A DNA stretch of 64,000 nucleotides, taken from positions 1,271,929-1,335,928 of the forward strand of contig NZ_JAMGBA010000001.1 of the NCBI RefSeq assembly GCF_023516455.1. The letters run 5' to 3'. Position 1 is the stretch's first letter, and each line of letters begins with the position of its first letter. The translations under genes were made by a program, and so were the position numbers. Under the pieces are notes generated by a model. That model was not told the DNA's origin. It did no database searches and saw only the letters and a list, made by a program, of their open reading frames with translations. Shown piece after piece: positions 36,581 through 46,178 of the stretch. Source of the stretch: Sphingomonas caseinilytica (lineage in GTDB: Bacteria; Pseudomonadota; Alphaproteobacteria; Sphingomonadales; Sphingomonadaceae).

Positions 36581-37555
36581 ATGGTTAGCGCCAGCCACGT
36601 TCTAGATCGCGTCCTCGTCCTTGAAATGGTGCGCGTCACCGAGGCTGCCGCCATCGCCGCTTCCAGCTGGATCGGGCGCGGCGACAATGACGCGGCCGAT
36701 GCGGCAGCAGTCGAGGCAATGCGCGCCGCGCTCAACGAGCTGCCGATGGCCGGAACGGTCGTCATTGGCGAGGGCGAACGCGACGAGGCGCCGATGCTCT
36801 ACATCGGCGAGAAGGTCGGCTGCTCGAACGGCGACGGGCCTGCGATCGACATTGCGCTCGATCCGCTGGAAGGAACCACGATCACCGCCAATGCCGGGCC
36901 CAATGCGCTGGCGGTTCTGGCGATCGCCGAGAAGGGCTGCCTCCTCAATGCCCCCGACGTCTACATGGAGAAGATCGCGATCGGGCCGGGCTATCCGGAA
37001 GGAACGGTCAGCCTCGACAAGTCGGTAGCGGACAATGTCCGTTCGCTGGCCGCTGCCAAGAATGTGAAGCCGCATGAGATCATCGCTTGCGTGCTGGACC
37101 GTCCGCGTCACGACCCGATCGTTGCCGAACTTCGTGCGCTCGGCTGCGGCATCAAGCTGATCCCGGATGGCGACGTCGCTGGCGTCATCGCAACCACCGA
37201 CCAGGACACCGGCGTCGACATCTACCTCGGCACCGGCGGTGCGCCCGAGGGCGTGCTCGCAGCCGCTGCGCTGCGTTGTGTCGGTGGCCAGATGCAGGGC
37301 CGGCTCGTGTTCCGGAATGACGACGAGCGGGCCCGAGCCGAGCGCTGGGGCATAGAGGATCTCGATCGCATCTATTCGATGGAAGATATGGCCAAGGGCG
37401 ACTGCATCTTCGCGGCCACCGGCGTTACCGACGGCTCGCTGTTGAAAGGCGTCAAGCGCCAGCGCGGCGGGACGACAACGACGGAAAGCATCGTGATGCG
37501 CGCCAGCTCCGGCACTGTCCGCCGCGTTTCCACGGCCTATCACAAGCCCGTCTAA
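36581..37555 (+). CDS. glpX: Class II fructose-1,6-bisphosphatase
   Basis: 324 aa. Gluconeogenic phosphatase. Family motifs: VLVLEMVRVTEAAAIAAS at the start, metal-binding IGEGERDEAPMLYIGE and IDIALDPLEGTTITA, and LGTGGAPEGVLAAAALRC with IFAATGVTDGSLLKGV later. ATG at 36581 gives the standard N-terminus. In sphingomonads this enzyme serves hexose synthesis from organic acids. Confidence 0.95.
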   Translation: MVSASHVLDRVLVLEMVRVTEAAAIAASSWIGRGDNDAADAAAVEAMRAALNELPMAGTVVIGEGERDEAPMLYIGEKVGCSNGDGPAIDIALDPLEGTTITANAGPNALAVLAIAEKGCLLNAPDVYMEKIAIGPGYPEGTVSLDKSVADNVRSLAAAKNVKPHEIIACVLDRPRHDPIVAELRALGCGIKLIPDGDVAGVIATTDQDTGVDIYLGTGGAPEGVLAAAALRCVGGQMQGRLVFRNDDERARAERWGIEDLDRIYSMEDMAKGDCIFAATGVTDGSLLKGVKRQRGGTTTTESIVMRASSGTVRRVSTAYHKPV

Positions 37556-37594
37556 TTCCCTTGTGAGCGGTCGCGTGCCCTGTATCATCGGCGC

Positions 37595-38080
37595 ATGACA
37601 GCATTTGCCATTCCGGCCGACATCCAGCCGGTCGAACCCGGTTATCGAAACGCGCTTAGGGCGCGGGCGGCAGTCTTCTGGGTGCCCGTTTTCATTGCCT
37701 CTTTGATACTGGACCGCGTCCTGCTGGCTGAGACCCTCTTCTCGGGGCTGGTCCCAACGCTGATTGGCGCGATTGCGCTAAGCGGTATCATCATTGCACC
37801 CGAACGCATCTATCGCAGGCTTGGCTATGCACTCGACGATCGCTTGCTCCGGACGGTTCGGGGATGGCTGTTCCACACCGATACGATCGTTCCGTTCGTG
37901 CGCGTCCAGCACATCGATGTGACGCGCGGACCGTTCGACAAGATGTTCGGGACGGCGACTCTCGTCGTCCACACCGCGGGCACCCATAACAGCGTCGTCA
38001 CCTTGCCGGGCCTTTCGCCGGAACGCGCCGCCGAGATCCGTGAAGCGATCCGCCACGAGATCCGCGCGGATGCCGAATAA
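37595..38080 (+). CDS. Bacterial PH-domain membrane protein (YdbS-like)
   Basis: 161 aa. Two N-terminal hydrophobic segments (AVFWVPVFIASLILDRVLLAE and LVPTLIGAIALSGIIIAPE), then a bPH_2 domain with the typical RTVRGWLFHTDTIVPFVRVQHIDVTRGPFDKMFGTATLVVHTAG. Usually encoded next to a YdbT-like partner, as here (9 bases upstream of it). Role in the envelope is unknown. Confidence 0.88.
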   Translation: MTAFAIPADIQPVEPGYRNALRARAAVFWVPVFIASLILDRVLLAETLFSGLVPTLIGAIALSGIIIAPERIYRRLGYALDDRLLRTVRGWLFHTDTIVPFVRVQHIDVTRGPFDKMFGTATLVVHTAGTHNSVVTLPGLSPERAAEIREAIRHEIRADAE

Positions 38081-38089
38081 GCCCGATAG

Positions 38090-39613
38090 ATGAGCCAGAC
38101 CGCCGCTATGACTGCCCCCGCGGAGCAGCTCGGTCCGCCCGAGCGGCTGCACCCGCTTTACCTGCTGACCGGTCTTGGTCAGTCGGTCAGGGGCGCATGG
38201 GGCATGCTTGCAGGCGGCGCCATCCTTGCGGCGCAAGGCCGCTGGTGGATCGCGGTGCTCCTCGTGGTCGGTTCGGCCGTCTTTTCGACCGTGGCCCTGT
38301 TCGTTCGGTGGCTGAAGCTGGAGTATCGCGTCGGGCCGCATGAAATCCGGATCGACAGCGGTTTCCTGAACCGCACCAGCCGGGCAATCCCCTTCGACCG
38401 GGTGACGGACGTCGACCTGGAGCAGGGGCCGATCCATCGGCTATTCGGCCTTGCCCGGGTGAAGCTGGAAACCGGCGGTTCGGCTGGAGGCAAGGAGGAA
38501 GAAGGTGTCCTCCATACCATTTCGCTCGAAAGGGCGGAGGCATTGCGGGAGCATATTCGCGCCCGGAAGGGATTGGCGCCAATCGCCGCTGCTGCCGAGA
38601 GCGAGTCAGAGGCGCCCCCGCTGTTCGAAATGGACAGCAAGCGCGTTCTTACCGCCGGTCTTTTCAATTTCTCGCTGGCGGTGCTGGCAGGCCTGTTCGG
38701 CGTCACCCAGACATTGGGCGACGCCATGGGCTTCGACCCGTTCAAACAATCGTTCTGGATCGACCTGTTCGCGCGTTCCGGGCCCTTGCGCGATCTGGTC
38801 ATCGCCCATCAGATCGGGGCCATCATCGCGGGATCGATCCTGCTGGTTTTGATCGGCGTCGGCACGGGAATGGTTCGCACCGTGTTGCGGGAGCATGGCT
38901 TCCGGCTGGACCGGACCGAAACCGGCTTTCGCCGGCGACGCGGCCTACTTACCCTGACCGACGTCTCCATCCCGGCGAAACGCGTCCAGGCAGCCATCCT
39001 CGCCAGCGGCCCGATGCGCCGCGCCTTCGGCTGGTGGGAACTCAAGCTGCAAAGCCTGTCGCAAGACGGCGGCAAGGGCGATCATGTCGTGGCCCCACTC
39101 GCCGACGAGCTCGAGGCCGAGGAAGTCCTGCGATCACTGCAATGGCCGATCGGACCGGGGTCAGACCCATGGCGACCGATCTCGCGCGCTCATGTCACCA
39201 GCTACGCCGCGCTGGTCGGCCCGCCTGCCCTCCTTCCGATCGCGATTCCGTTCATGGGAGCAGCGGGTCTTACGGTGCTGGCCTACGCGCCTTTTCTCGG
39301 CCTGGTCGCCGTTGCGTGGCTGGCAGGCGCACCGATCCTGATCGGCACACGCTGGCTCAGTTGGCGCAGGACGCGCTATGCCGTCAGTCCTGGGACCTTG
39401 TTCGTCGAGACGGGCTGGTGGCGCCATCGCCGTTCCATCGTCCCAGCGCGGAAGATTCAGAGCATCGACATTGCCGAGAGTTGGTGGACGCGTCTCTTCG
39501 GAATTTGCACCCTGCGGCTAGGAGTCGCAGGCGGCAGCGGTTTTTCCGACCATCATGTTCCGGCGCTTTCCCGCCCTGAGGCCGAGGCGCTGCGCGCGGA
39601 GTTGCTGGCATGA
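38090..39613 (+). CDS. Bacterial PH-domain membrane protein (YdbT-like)
   Basis: 507 aa with three PH-like repeats separated by pairs of membrane helices. Each repeat shows the IPFDRVTDVDLEQGPIHRLFGLARVKLETG-type motif: about residues 80-145, again with SIPAKRVQAAILASGPMRRAFGWWELKLQS, and last with VPARKIQSIDIAESWWTRLFGICTLRLGVAGGSG. This matches the E. coli YdbT architecture. Forms a unit with the YdbS-like gene and overlaps recJ by 4 bases. Confidence 0.88.
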   Translation: MSQTAAMTAPAEQLGPPERLHPLYLLTGLGQSVRGAWGMLAGGAILAAQGRWWIAVLLVVGSAVFSTVALFVRWLKLEYRVGPHEIRIDSGFLNRTSRAIPFDRVTDVDLEQGPIHRLFGLARVKLETGGSAGGKEEEGVLHTISLERAEALREHIRARKGLAPIAAAAESESEAPPLFEMDSKRVLTAGLFNFSLAVLAGLFGVTQTLGDAMGFDPFKQSFWIDLFARSGPLRDLVIAHQIGAIIAGSILLVLIGVGTGMVRTVLREHGFRLDRTETGFRRRRGLLTLTDVSIPAKRVQAAILASGPMRRAFGWWELKLQSLSQDGGKGDHVVAPLADELEAEEVLRSLQWPIGPGSDPWRPISRAHVTSYAALVGPPALLPIAIPFMGAAGLTVLAYAPFLGLVAVAWLAGAPILIGTRWLSWRRTRYAVSPGTLFVETGWWRHRRSIVPARKIQSIDIAESWWTRLFGICTLRLGVAGGSGFSDHHVPALSRPEAEALRAELLA

Positions 39614-41361
39614 GTATCTACGCTTGCGATGTCGAGCGGAGCCTGCTGGGACAGCCTTGGCGCTGGCGGCGGAGCGGCGGCGACGATCTTGGCCGCGACC
39701 TTGTCGACCAATTGTTGCTGGCGCGCGGGGTCGAGGAACCGGGCCTTGCCCGGCACCGTGCGCCGACCATCCGCGACTTCCTGCCCGACCCTTCCAGCTT
39801 CCAGGATATGGACAAGGCTGCAGCGCGGATCGCCGATGCGATCGAGGCCGGCGAGACGATCGCCATTTTCGGCGACTATGACGTCGATGGTGCGACCTCC
39901 GCGGCATTGCTGACGATCCTGCTGCGCCGCCTTGGCGTCGACCCGATGATCTACATCCCCGATCGCCTGATGGAGGGCTATGGCCCCTCGGGCGCGGCGC
40001 TGGTCGAACTGAAGCGGCGCGGCGCATCGCTGGCCGTCACCGTCGATTGTGGTGCGCAAGCCTTCGAAGCGCTCCAGGAGGCCGCCGACGCGGGTCTCGA
40101 CGTCATCGTCTGCGACCACCATCAATGCGCAACCAGCCTTCCTGTCGCCCATGCCATCATCAATCCGAACAGGCTGGACGAGGGCGAAATCGGGTCGGCG
40201 CACGGCCATGTGGCAGCGGTCGGGATGGCCTTCTTGCTTGGCGCAGCCCTCCTGCGCGAGCTGCGTAATCGAGGACGCTTCGCAAGCGAAGCTGAGCCGA
40301 AACTGATCGACCTGTTGGATATCGTGGCCTTGGGGACAGTGGCCGACGTCGCACGCCTCAAGACGTTGAATCGGGCGTTCGTCACCCAAGGCCTGAAGGT
40401 CATGGCGGAGCGGCGCAACATTGGCCTGGTGGCGCTTGCCGAGGCTGCACGCCTGGTCAAATCGCCCACCAGCCGCGACCTCGGCTTTGCATTGGGGCCA
40501 CGCATCAATGCCGGGGGGCGGGTCGGCAAGTCAGACCTTGGGGTCAGGTTGCTGACCAGCACCAACCCCGAAGAGGCGCGGGCCATCGCAGCCGAGCTCG
40601 ACCGATTGAACGAGGAGCGGCGCGCGATCGAAATGCTGGTGACTGAGCAGGCGATCGAGCAGGCGGAAGCGCAACGTGGCAATTCACTGGTGCTGGTATC
40701 GGGGCGCGGCTGGCATCCCGGCGTGATCGGAATCGTCGCCAGCCGCATCAAGGAGCGCTTCCATCGGCCCGCCATCGTGATCGCCGAGGATGAGGACGGG
40801 ACCGGCAAGGGCTCGGGCCGATCGATCAGCGGCGTCGACATGGGTGCGGCGGTGCTTGCGGCCAAGGACAGCGGATTCCTTATCGCCGGCGGTGGCCATG
40901 CGATGGCGGCGGGCCTGACTGTGGCGCCGGGCGGGATCGAGCCGCTGCGCGAATATCTGAGCGAACGGATGGCAGCTGATGTCGAGGCCGCGCTGGGAGG
41001 ACGATCGCTGCTGCTCGACGCGTTGCTTGCCCCCGGCGGTGTCAGCGGCGGCTTGTGCGATGCGCTGGAGGCCGCCGGTCCATATGGCGCCGGATGGCCT
41101 GCCCCTCGGGTCGCGGCTGGTCCTGCGCGACTGATGAGGCCGGGAATCGTCGGCAATGGCCATGTTCGGGCCATTGCGGTCGGCGATGACGGCAAGTCCT
41201 TCAAGCTGATTGCCTTCCGCGCGGCCGACACCGAACTGGGCCAGGCACTGCTGTCATCTCCCGCCGACCAGCGCTGGTGGCTGGCGGGAACGATCAAGCG
41301 GGACGAGTGGAACGGGGGCAATGCGGCGGAAATGCACTTGGAAGACGCCGCGCCCGCTTGA
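39610..41361 (+). CDS. recJ: Single-stranded-DNA-specific exonuclease
   Basis: 583 aa, the usual length. DHH-superfamily 5'-3' exonuclease in RecF-pathway repair and mismatch repair. Motifs: AIFGDYDVDGATSAALL (motif I), VDCGAQAFEALQ (motif II), VCDHHQCATSLP (motif III, DHH), a central VALGTVADVARL, and the DHHA1 GGGHAMAAGLTV block near residue 435. Its ATG overlaps the PH-domain gene stop, so it shares that message. Confidence 0.95.
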   Translation: MSIYACDVERSLLGQPWRWRRSGGDDLGRDLVDQLLLARGVEEPGLARHRAPTIRDFLPDPSSFQDMDKAAARIADAIEAGETIAIFGDYDVDGATSAALLTILLRRLGVDPMIYIPDRLMEGYGPSGAALVELKRRGASLAVTVDCGAQAFEALQEAADAGLDVIVCDHHQCATSLPVAHAIINPNRLDEGEIGSAHGHVAAVGMAFLLGAALLRELRNRGRFASEAEPKLIDLLDIVALGTVADVARLKTLNRAFVTQGLKVMAERRNIGLVALAEAARLVKSPTSRDLGFALGPRINAGGRVGKSDLGVRLLTSTNPEEARAIAAELDRLNEERRAIEMLVTEQAIEQAEAQRGNSLVLVSGRGWHPGVIGIVASRIKERFHRPAIVIAEDEDGTGKGSGRSISGVDMGAAVLAAKDSGFLIAGGGHAMAAGLTVAPGGIEPLREYLSERMAADVEAALGGRSLLLDALLAPGGVSGGLCDALEAAGPYGAGWPAPRVAAGPARLMRPGIVGNGHVRAIAVGDDGKSFKLIAFRAADTELGQALLSSPADQRWWLAGTIKRDEWNGGNAAEMHLEDAAPA

Positions 41362-41405
41362 CCGAATCTCAACCATCCCCTAGGCGCCACCCGCACCACA
41401 GATGT

Positions 41406-41480
41406 GGCCCCTTCGTCTAGCGGTTAGGACGCGGCCCTTTCACGGCTGAAACACGGGTTCGATTCCCGTAGGGGTCACCA
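41406..41480 (+). tRNA. tRNA-Glu (anticodon TTC)
   Basis: 75 bases including an encoded CCA. Acceptor GGCCCCT pairs with AGGGGTC, with one G-U pair. The D arm contains GTCTAGCGGTTAGGAC, the anticodon loop is CTTTCAC with TTC as anticodon, and the T arm is CGGGTTCGATTCCCG. Discriminator is A. No integrase or 3'-end duplication follows within the window. Confidence 0.97.
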
Positions 41481-41663
41481 TTAGCATAATGACCCATGCC
41501 TCGTTGCTGCGGTGAGGCCCCCTTGCCCCTTTCCTGATCACGCCAGCCCGCCGATGCTGCTTTCGCGCCAGTTCGCCAGGCGAGAATTGATGTCGGTCAT
41601 TTTCTCCAGGGCGAAGCTGAAGCTCAATGTGATTCTTGAAGCTCAGACCTTGGGGGTTTTGAC

Positions 41664-41930
41664 ATGATCACGATATTTGGCGCGATTGCCCTTTCCCTGG
41701 CCGTTCCGGCGCCTGCTCAGTCCGCACCATTAGCAGGCCAGCCTGCCAACCACTCGCATTGCCAGGCCGCGCAAGGCCAGCAGGCCCACAAGAACGGCAT
41801 GGCGGAGATGCACAAGGGCTGCCCAGACATGATGAAACATCATGCAAAGATGGGGCGCAGGGCGAAGACCGAAGCCGAACGGTTGGACGCTGAAGTCAAC
41901 GGCAACGGCCATCAAGGCCATAACCACTGA
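41664..41930 (+). CDS. Small exported His/Met-rich protein, possible metal binder
   Basis: 88 aa. ATG at 41664 follows GGGGG. Signal peptide ITIFGAIALSLAVPAPAQSA, then a mature part of about 65 residues rich in His and Met with two Cys: NHSHCQAAQGQQAHKNGMAEMHKGCPDMMKHHAKM, ending HQGHNH. This looks like a periplasmic copper, or other soft or borderline metal, binding protein. It lies near the copper enzymes pseudoazurin and NirK, which is suggestive only. No named family recognised. Confidence 0.65.
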   Translation: MITIFGAIALSLAVPAPAQSAPLAGQPANHSHCQAAQGQQAHKNGMAEMHKGCPDMMKHHAKMGRRAKTEAERLDAEVNGNGHQGHNH

Positions 41931-42032
41931 TCTCGAGCGGATACTAAATGCGGGGGCGTTGCGGGAAGGCAGCGCCCCCTCGTCCGTCACTAGCCCAGAC
42001 AGCCTCCTCCCGCGCGAATTGCCGCGGGGCTC

Positions 42033-43238
42033 TCAGTAGCTCCATTCCAGCTGCAGCCAGAACTTGCGGGTGTCGGTGGCGAATTCGTCGGCATCATAGG
42101 CGGCAATCTTGGCACTCGCCGTCCAGCGGCCCTTCTTGGCCGACAACAAAGCGTCCCATTCATTGCCGTAATGCAGGTCAAGCCGATCGCTTCCGAAGCG
42201 GTGATAAACGACCGATGCGCTAATCGCGTCGAGGCCGGCCGCCTTCTTCCAGCCATAGCCCGCGCTGCCATACCAGTCGCGAATGCCATTGGGCGGCGTG
42301 GTAAGGAACTTGTCGGCCCAACCCTGGAACTTGTGCAATGTTGCCAGCGGAGTCTGAAAGCTGGTGAAGGGCAATCCTTCATCAGCGCCAAGCCTCTCGT
42401 GACCGATGCCAAGACGGGCCGACTTCAGATCCAGCCCGACGTCGGCCAGCCAATAATCGGCCTGATAGTCGTTCGGATTGCGGTGATGGTCCGATTGATG
42501 GGCGTAGCTCAGTGCGTAGTTGAGCTTCGCCGTCGGCGAGAGATTATGGCTTGCCGCAAGGCGGAGGCCATAGGTTTGGCTGGAAAGCCGGAAGCCCTGG
42601 ACCGCAGCTTCGTCCTGATCGACGACAAAGGCGAAGCCCGATAGCGCGCCAACAGGCGTTGGATGGCTGACCGTCGCGAAGACATTGTTTCCCCTTATTG
42701 CTTGCTGCCGGGCATCCCGCCCGTCGATCCCCCAGATCGTGCGCACCGACCAGCTATAGGTCAGATCGGCCCTCAACCCTTTCGGGTCGCCATATTCGAA
42801 CCGGACGGCGTCGAACGTCTGCTCATTCTGGCGCCATGCGACGGAGCCGACAAAGCGCTGATCCTCAATGTTGATGCGCTGCCGCCCGGCCGTGACGAGG
42901 CCCTTCTTGAGGCCGTGATACTGAAGCTGGAAACGGTTGAGCTCGATGTTCTCCGGGTCCGCGATGATCGGGTGGTCGGTCTTGCCGTTGACGCCGCTGT
43001 CGTAATTCTCGGCCAGCGCGGCGGTGCCTTCGCCTTCGAGCAAGAATGCCCAATCGCCGGACAAGATCTCGGCGCCCGCACGGGCGCGAAGGGTCAGCGC
43101 ATTGGCGTCCTTCGAGAAGCCGTCCTGATCGACATTTTCCCAGCGCAGCCGGAGGTCGGCCAATGGCTTTACTTCCTGCGCGTGGGCGACGGCTGGCAAA
43201 CAGGCGATCGAGGTCAGTGCAAGGGCGATCAGCCGCAT
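42033..43238 (-). CDS. Alginate-export-domain outer membrane porin
   Basis: 401 aa. Signal peptide [19 protein letters not shown] then QEVKPLADLRLRWENVDQ. The beta-strand-rich body (NRFQLQYHGLKKGLVTAGRQRINIEDQRFVGSVAWRQNEQTFDAVRFEY) is the AlgE-like alginate export fold, and the last residues LQLEWSY end in an aromatic as outer membrane proteins do. In sphingomonads these are usually general channels, not proof of alginate production. The ATG at 43238 overlaps the nrdJ 3' end by 10 bases. Confidence 0.85.
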   Translation of the reverse strand: MRLIALALTSIACLPAVAHAQEVKPLADLRLRWENVDQDGFSKDANALTLRARAGAEILSGDWAFLLEGEGTAALAENYDSGVNGKTDHPIIADPENIELNRFQLQYHGLKKGLVTAGRQRINIEDQRFVGSVAWRQNEQTFDAVRFEYGDPKGLRADLTYSWSVRTIWGIDGRDARQQAIRGNNVFATVSHPTPVGALSGFAFVVDQDEAAVQGFRLSSQTYGLRLAASHNLSPTAKLNYALSYAHQSDHHRNPNDYQADYWLADVGLDLKSARLGIGHERLGADEGLPFTSFQTPLATLHKFQGWADKFLTTPPNGIRDWYGSAGYGWKKAAGLDAISASVVYHRFGSDRLDLHYGNEWDALLSAKKGRWTASAKIAAYDADEFATDTRKFWLQLEWSY

Positions 43239-45442
43239 TTCGAATATCCACATGACAGACAATTGTTGCAGCCCTCGACCTTGACGAGCGAGGCCGAGCC
43301 GCACTGGGGGCATTGCGGCAGGACTGACGTGCCGGCGGCCACAGGCTCGAAAGCGGACGCCTCAACCGGTGTGTCGCCAAGTCCCGAAAGATGCCGCTCG
43401 ACGACATTGCCGATCGCTGCGAGAAGAGAGGGGACATATTTGCCCTGCATCCAGGCACCGCCACGCGGATCGAAGACCGCCTTCAGTTCTTCGGCAACGA
43501 AGTCGACGTCGCTGGTCCGCCGAAACACCGCCGAGATCATCCGGGTCAGCCCGACCGTCCAGGCATAATGCTCCATGTTCTTGGAGTTGATGAATATCTC
43601 GAACGGGCGCCGCCGGCCGTCCTGCTCGACATCGTTGATGGTGAGATAGACGGCGTGCGCGCTTTCCGGCCACTTCAGCTTGTAGGTCGTGCCATGGAGC
43701 GCCTCGGCGCGCGGCTGCAAAAGGGGTTCGGGCGGCATCTCGATCGCCGAAGTTCCCGTGCTGAGGATCGATCCCGTGACGGCATTCGGCCGATAGGTGG
43801 TGAGCCCCTTGCAGCCGAGGTGATAGCCCTCGACGTAAATGTCGGCGAAGGCTTCGAAGCTGATATCTTCCGGGCAGTTGACGGTTTTGGATATCGAGCT
43901 GTCGACCAAGGCCTGCGCCGCGGCCTGCATGGTGAGATGATCGGGCGGAGTCAGGGTTTGCGCACTGACGAAGAGGTCGCCGGGCGGTTCGGCTTCGCCC
44001 CGAACTTCACGCCAGATGCGCATGGCATAGTCTTCGACCTGCTCTTGGCGGATCGTGCCGTCGGCGTTCCGGATCTTGCGCGTGTAGGAATAGGCGAACA
44101 CCGGTTCGATGCCGGACGAGACATTGCCGGCGAGCAGCGATGTCGTTCCGGTCGGCGCGATCGAGGTAAGGCAGCCGTTCCTAAGGCCATGCTCCGCGAT
44201 AAGCTCGCGCGTTTCCTCATCCAGGTCGGTCAGGTTTGGGCGTTCGAGGATCCATGCGTCATAGGCTGGAAAGACGCCTTTCTCTGCCGCGATCTCGGCC
44301 GAGGCCCGATAGGCTTCGCGCTTGATGATTTCGAGCCATCGGCGGGTCAACGCGACTGCCGGACCGCTCCCATAGGCCGTGCCGCAGAACAGCAGCGCAT
44401 CGGCAAGCCCAGTGACGCCCAGGCCGATCCGCCGCTTGGTCTTCGCCTCCGTTTCCTGTTCCGCCAGCGGGTAGCGCGAAATATCGATGACATTGTCCAG
44501 CATTCTGACGGCAGTGCGGGTCAGTTGGCCGAGCTCTTTCTCGTCGATCGCCGCGGCCAGTTCGAACGGTTGCTGGACCAATGCGGCCAGGTTGATCGAG
44601 CCGAGCAAACAGGCGCCATAGGGCGGCAGCATCTGCTCCCCGCATGGGTTGGACGCGCGGATGTTCTCGCAATGGGCAAGGTTGTTCTGTTCGTTTACGC
44701 GGTCGATGAAGATCACGCCCGGCTCGGCGGTCTCATAGGTCGCGCGCATCAGGCGATCCCAAAGATCCCTCGCGCTGACGGTCCGAACAACCTCGCCGCT
44801 GAACATCAGCGGCCATTCGGCGTCCGCGGCGAGCGCTTTCATGAAGGCATCGCTGACCAGCACCGAGATGTTGAAATTCCGTAGCCGCTTTGGATCGCGC
44901 TTTGCGTCGATGAACGCTTCGATGTCGGGATGGTCGATCGAAAGGCAGCCCATCATGGCGCCTCGCCGCTGGCCGGCGGATTCGACGGTGCGGCACATGG
45001 CGTCCCAGCAATCCATGAAGCTGAGCGGACCGGAGGCTTCAGCGCCGACACCGGCGACCCGCGCACCGGATGGGCGGATGGTCGAAAAATCCATGCCGAC
45101 CCCGCCGCCCTGCTGCATCGTTACCGCGGCCTCCTTGAGGTGCGCGAAGATGCCGTCGAGGCTGTCGGGAATGGTCCCCATGACGAAACAGTTGAACAGG
45201 GTCACGGATCGCCCCGTGCCGGCGCCGGCAAGGATCCGTCCGGCGGGGATGAACTTGAAACCATCCAATGCTTCGGCGAACCGTTCGCGCCAGTAACCGC
45301 GAACGTCAGGAGCTTCGGCTTCGGCTATGGCATCGGCGACACGGGCAATCGTCGCCTGATAGTTTTGGTCGCCTCCATCCGGGGTCCGAAAACGATATTT
45401 CGCGGTCCAGATTTCTTCCGCAAGGACATTCGCAAAAACCAT
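43229..45442 (-). CDS. nrdJ: Adenosylcobalamin-dependent ribonucleotide reductase (class II)
   Basis: 737 aa from the ATG at 45442, which has GGGGAG 5 bases upstream. Oxygen-independent reduction of ribonucleotides using B12. Visible are LFNCFVMG (first redox Cys), [36 protein letters not shown] (active-site Cys and Glu), [14 protein letters not shown], and a C-terminal CPQCGS...[13 protein letters not shown] zinc-ribbon or redox tail. It shares an intergenic FNR box (45501-45514) with pseudoazurin, fitting use under low oxygen. Confidence 0.94.
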   Translation of the reverse strand: MVFANVLAEEIWTAKYRFRTPDGGDQNYQATIARVADAIAEAEAPDVRGYWRERFAEALDGFKFIPAGRILAGAGTGRSVTLFNCFVMGTIPDSLDGIFAHLKEAAVTMQQGGGVGMDFSTIRPSGARVAGVGAEASGPLSFMDCWDAMCRTVESAGQRRGAMMGCLSIDHPDIEAFIDAKRDPKRLRNFNISVLVSDAFMKALAADAEWPLMFSGEVVRTVSARDLWDRLMRATYETAEPGVIFIDRVNEQNNLAHCENIRASNPCGEQMLPPYGACLLGSINLAALVQQPFELAAAIDEKELGQLTRTAVRMLDNVIDISRYPLAEQETEAKTKRRIGLGVTGLADALLFCGTAYGSGPAVALTRRWLEIIKREAYRASAEIAAEKGVFPAYDAWILERPNLTDLDEETRELIAEHGLRNGCLTSIAPTGTTSLLAGNVSSGIEPVFAYSYTRKIRNADGTIRQEQVEDYAMRIWREVRGEAEPPGDLFVSAQTLTPPDHLTMQAAAQALVDSSISKTVNCPEDISFEAFADIYVEGYHLGCKGLTTYRPNAVTGSILSTGTSAIEMPPEPLLQPRAEALHGTTYKLKWPESAHAVYLTINDVEQDGRRRPFEIFINSKNMEHYAWTVGLTRMISAVFRRTSDVDFVAEELKAVFDPRGGAWMQGKYVPSLLAAIGNVVERHLSGLGDTPVEASAFEPVAAGTSVLPQCPQCGSASLVKVEGCNNCLSCGYSKCG

Positions 45443-45500
45443 CGCCGCTCCCCATCCATATGTTTGGAACAGGGCTATCGCAGGCCGGCGACCGGCCGAT

Positions 45501-45514
45501 TTGATCTGCCTCAA
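45501..45514. promoter_or_regulatory. FNR/FixK box between nrdJ and the pseudoazurin gene
   Basis: TTGAT-CTGC-CTCAA, 9 of 10 matches to TTGAT-N4-ATCAA. It is about 65 bases upstream of the nrdJ start (minus strand) and about 120 bases upstream of the pseudoazurin start (plus strand). Confidence 0.75.
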
Positions 45515-45628
45515 ATAGCGAGGACCATTGCCGAATTTGATCCAGCGCAACGTGTCTTCGAGCGAGTAGGTCTAACCCAGTCTCAGCCCGGTTGCCGTTG
45601 CGGCCCGGAAAAGAAAATGGAGATTGAA

Positions 45629-46057
45629 ATGCGTATCGTTCCAATCATCGCCGGCGCGGTTTTGGCGATGGCGTTGGCAAGCCCTGCGGCAGCCAAGGAC
45701 GTGCAGGTCAAGATGCTCAACAATGGCGCGCGCGGCGCAATGGTTTTCGAACCTGCGCTGGTCAAGGTCGCACCGGGCGACACGGTCACCTTCGTTGCAA
45801 CCGACAAGGGACATAATGCCGAAATCATCTCGGGCATGATCCCTGCAGGAGCTGCTCCGTTCAAAGGCAAGATGAACCAGAACCTGACCGTCAAATTCAC
45901 CAAGACTGGCGTGTACGGCTACAAATGCATGCCGCACTACGGGATGGGAATGGTCGGGGCAGTGATCGTCGGCGATCCGGCGGCCAATGCCGCCCAGGCG
46001 AAGGCAGCGAGCCATCCCGGAAAGGCCAAGCAGGTCTTCGCCAGCATCCTCAAATAA
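45629..46057 (+). CDS. Pseudoazurin, type I copper electron carrier
   Basis: 142 aa. Signal peptide [21 protein letters not shown], then a cupredoxin domain. Copper ligands are His62 (KGHNAE), Cys100 and His103 ([11 protein letters not shown]) and Met108. Pseudoazurin donates electrons to copper nitrite reductase in the periplasm, and NirK is encoded 1.1 kb away. The ATG at 45629 has GGAG 6 bases upstream; an earlier in-frame ATG lacks this. Followed by a strong terminator. Confidence 0.93.
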   Translation: MRIVPIIAGAVLAMALASPAAAKDVQVKMLNNGARGAMVFEPALVKVAPGDTVTFVATDKGHNAEIISGMIPAGAAPFKGKMNQNLTVKFTKTGVYGYKCMPHYGMGMVGAVIVGDPAANAAQAKAASHPGKAKQVFASILK

Positions 46058-46092
46058 TCGCAGAAGCAATAGTTGCCCCTGCAACTGCGATT

Positions 46093-46125
46093 GAAGCGTC
46101 GGCTCCCCAACGCCGGCGCTTCTTT
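46093..46125 (+). terminator. Rho-independent terminator of the pseudoazurin gene
   Basis: GAAGCGTCGG (46093-46102) pairs with CCGGCGCTTC (46113-46122) with one G-U pair and a 10-base loop, followed by TTTTC. It starts 35 bases after the stop codon. Confidence 0.85.
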
Positions 46126-46178
46126 TCGTGCATGGCAGGGCATCGGCCCCCAAGCTATTCAGTGAGCGTTACGCGGGG

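Noticed and set aside
41538..41600. 20-codon minus-strand frame in the gap after tRNA-Glu, starting at 41600 with GGAG upstream
   Set aside because: Protein-like in appearance and possibly a gene remnant or leader peptide, but too short and without context to call.
41406..41663. tRNA-Glu as an integration site for a genomic island carrying the denitrification genes
   Set aside because: No integrase, no repeated tRNA 3' end, and no visible change in base composition or coding style across the region.
43391..44884. 497-aa plus-strand frame opposite nrdJ
   Set aside because: Antisense to the ribonucleotide reductase with all expected cysteines; no coherent fold visible.
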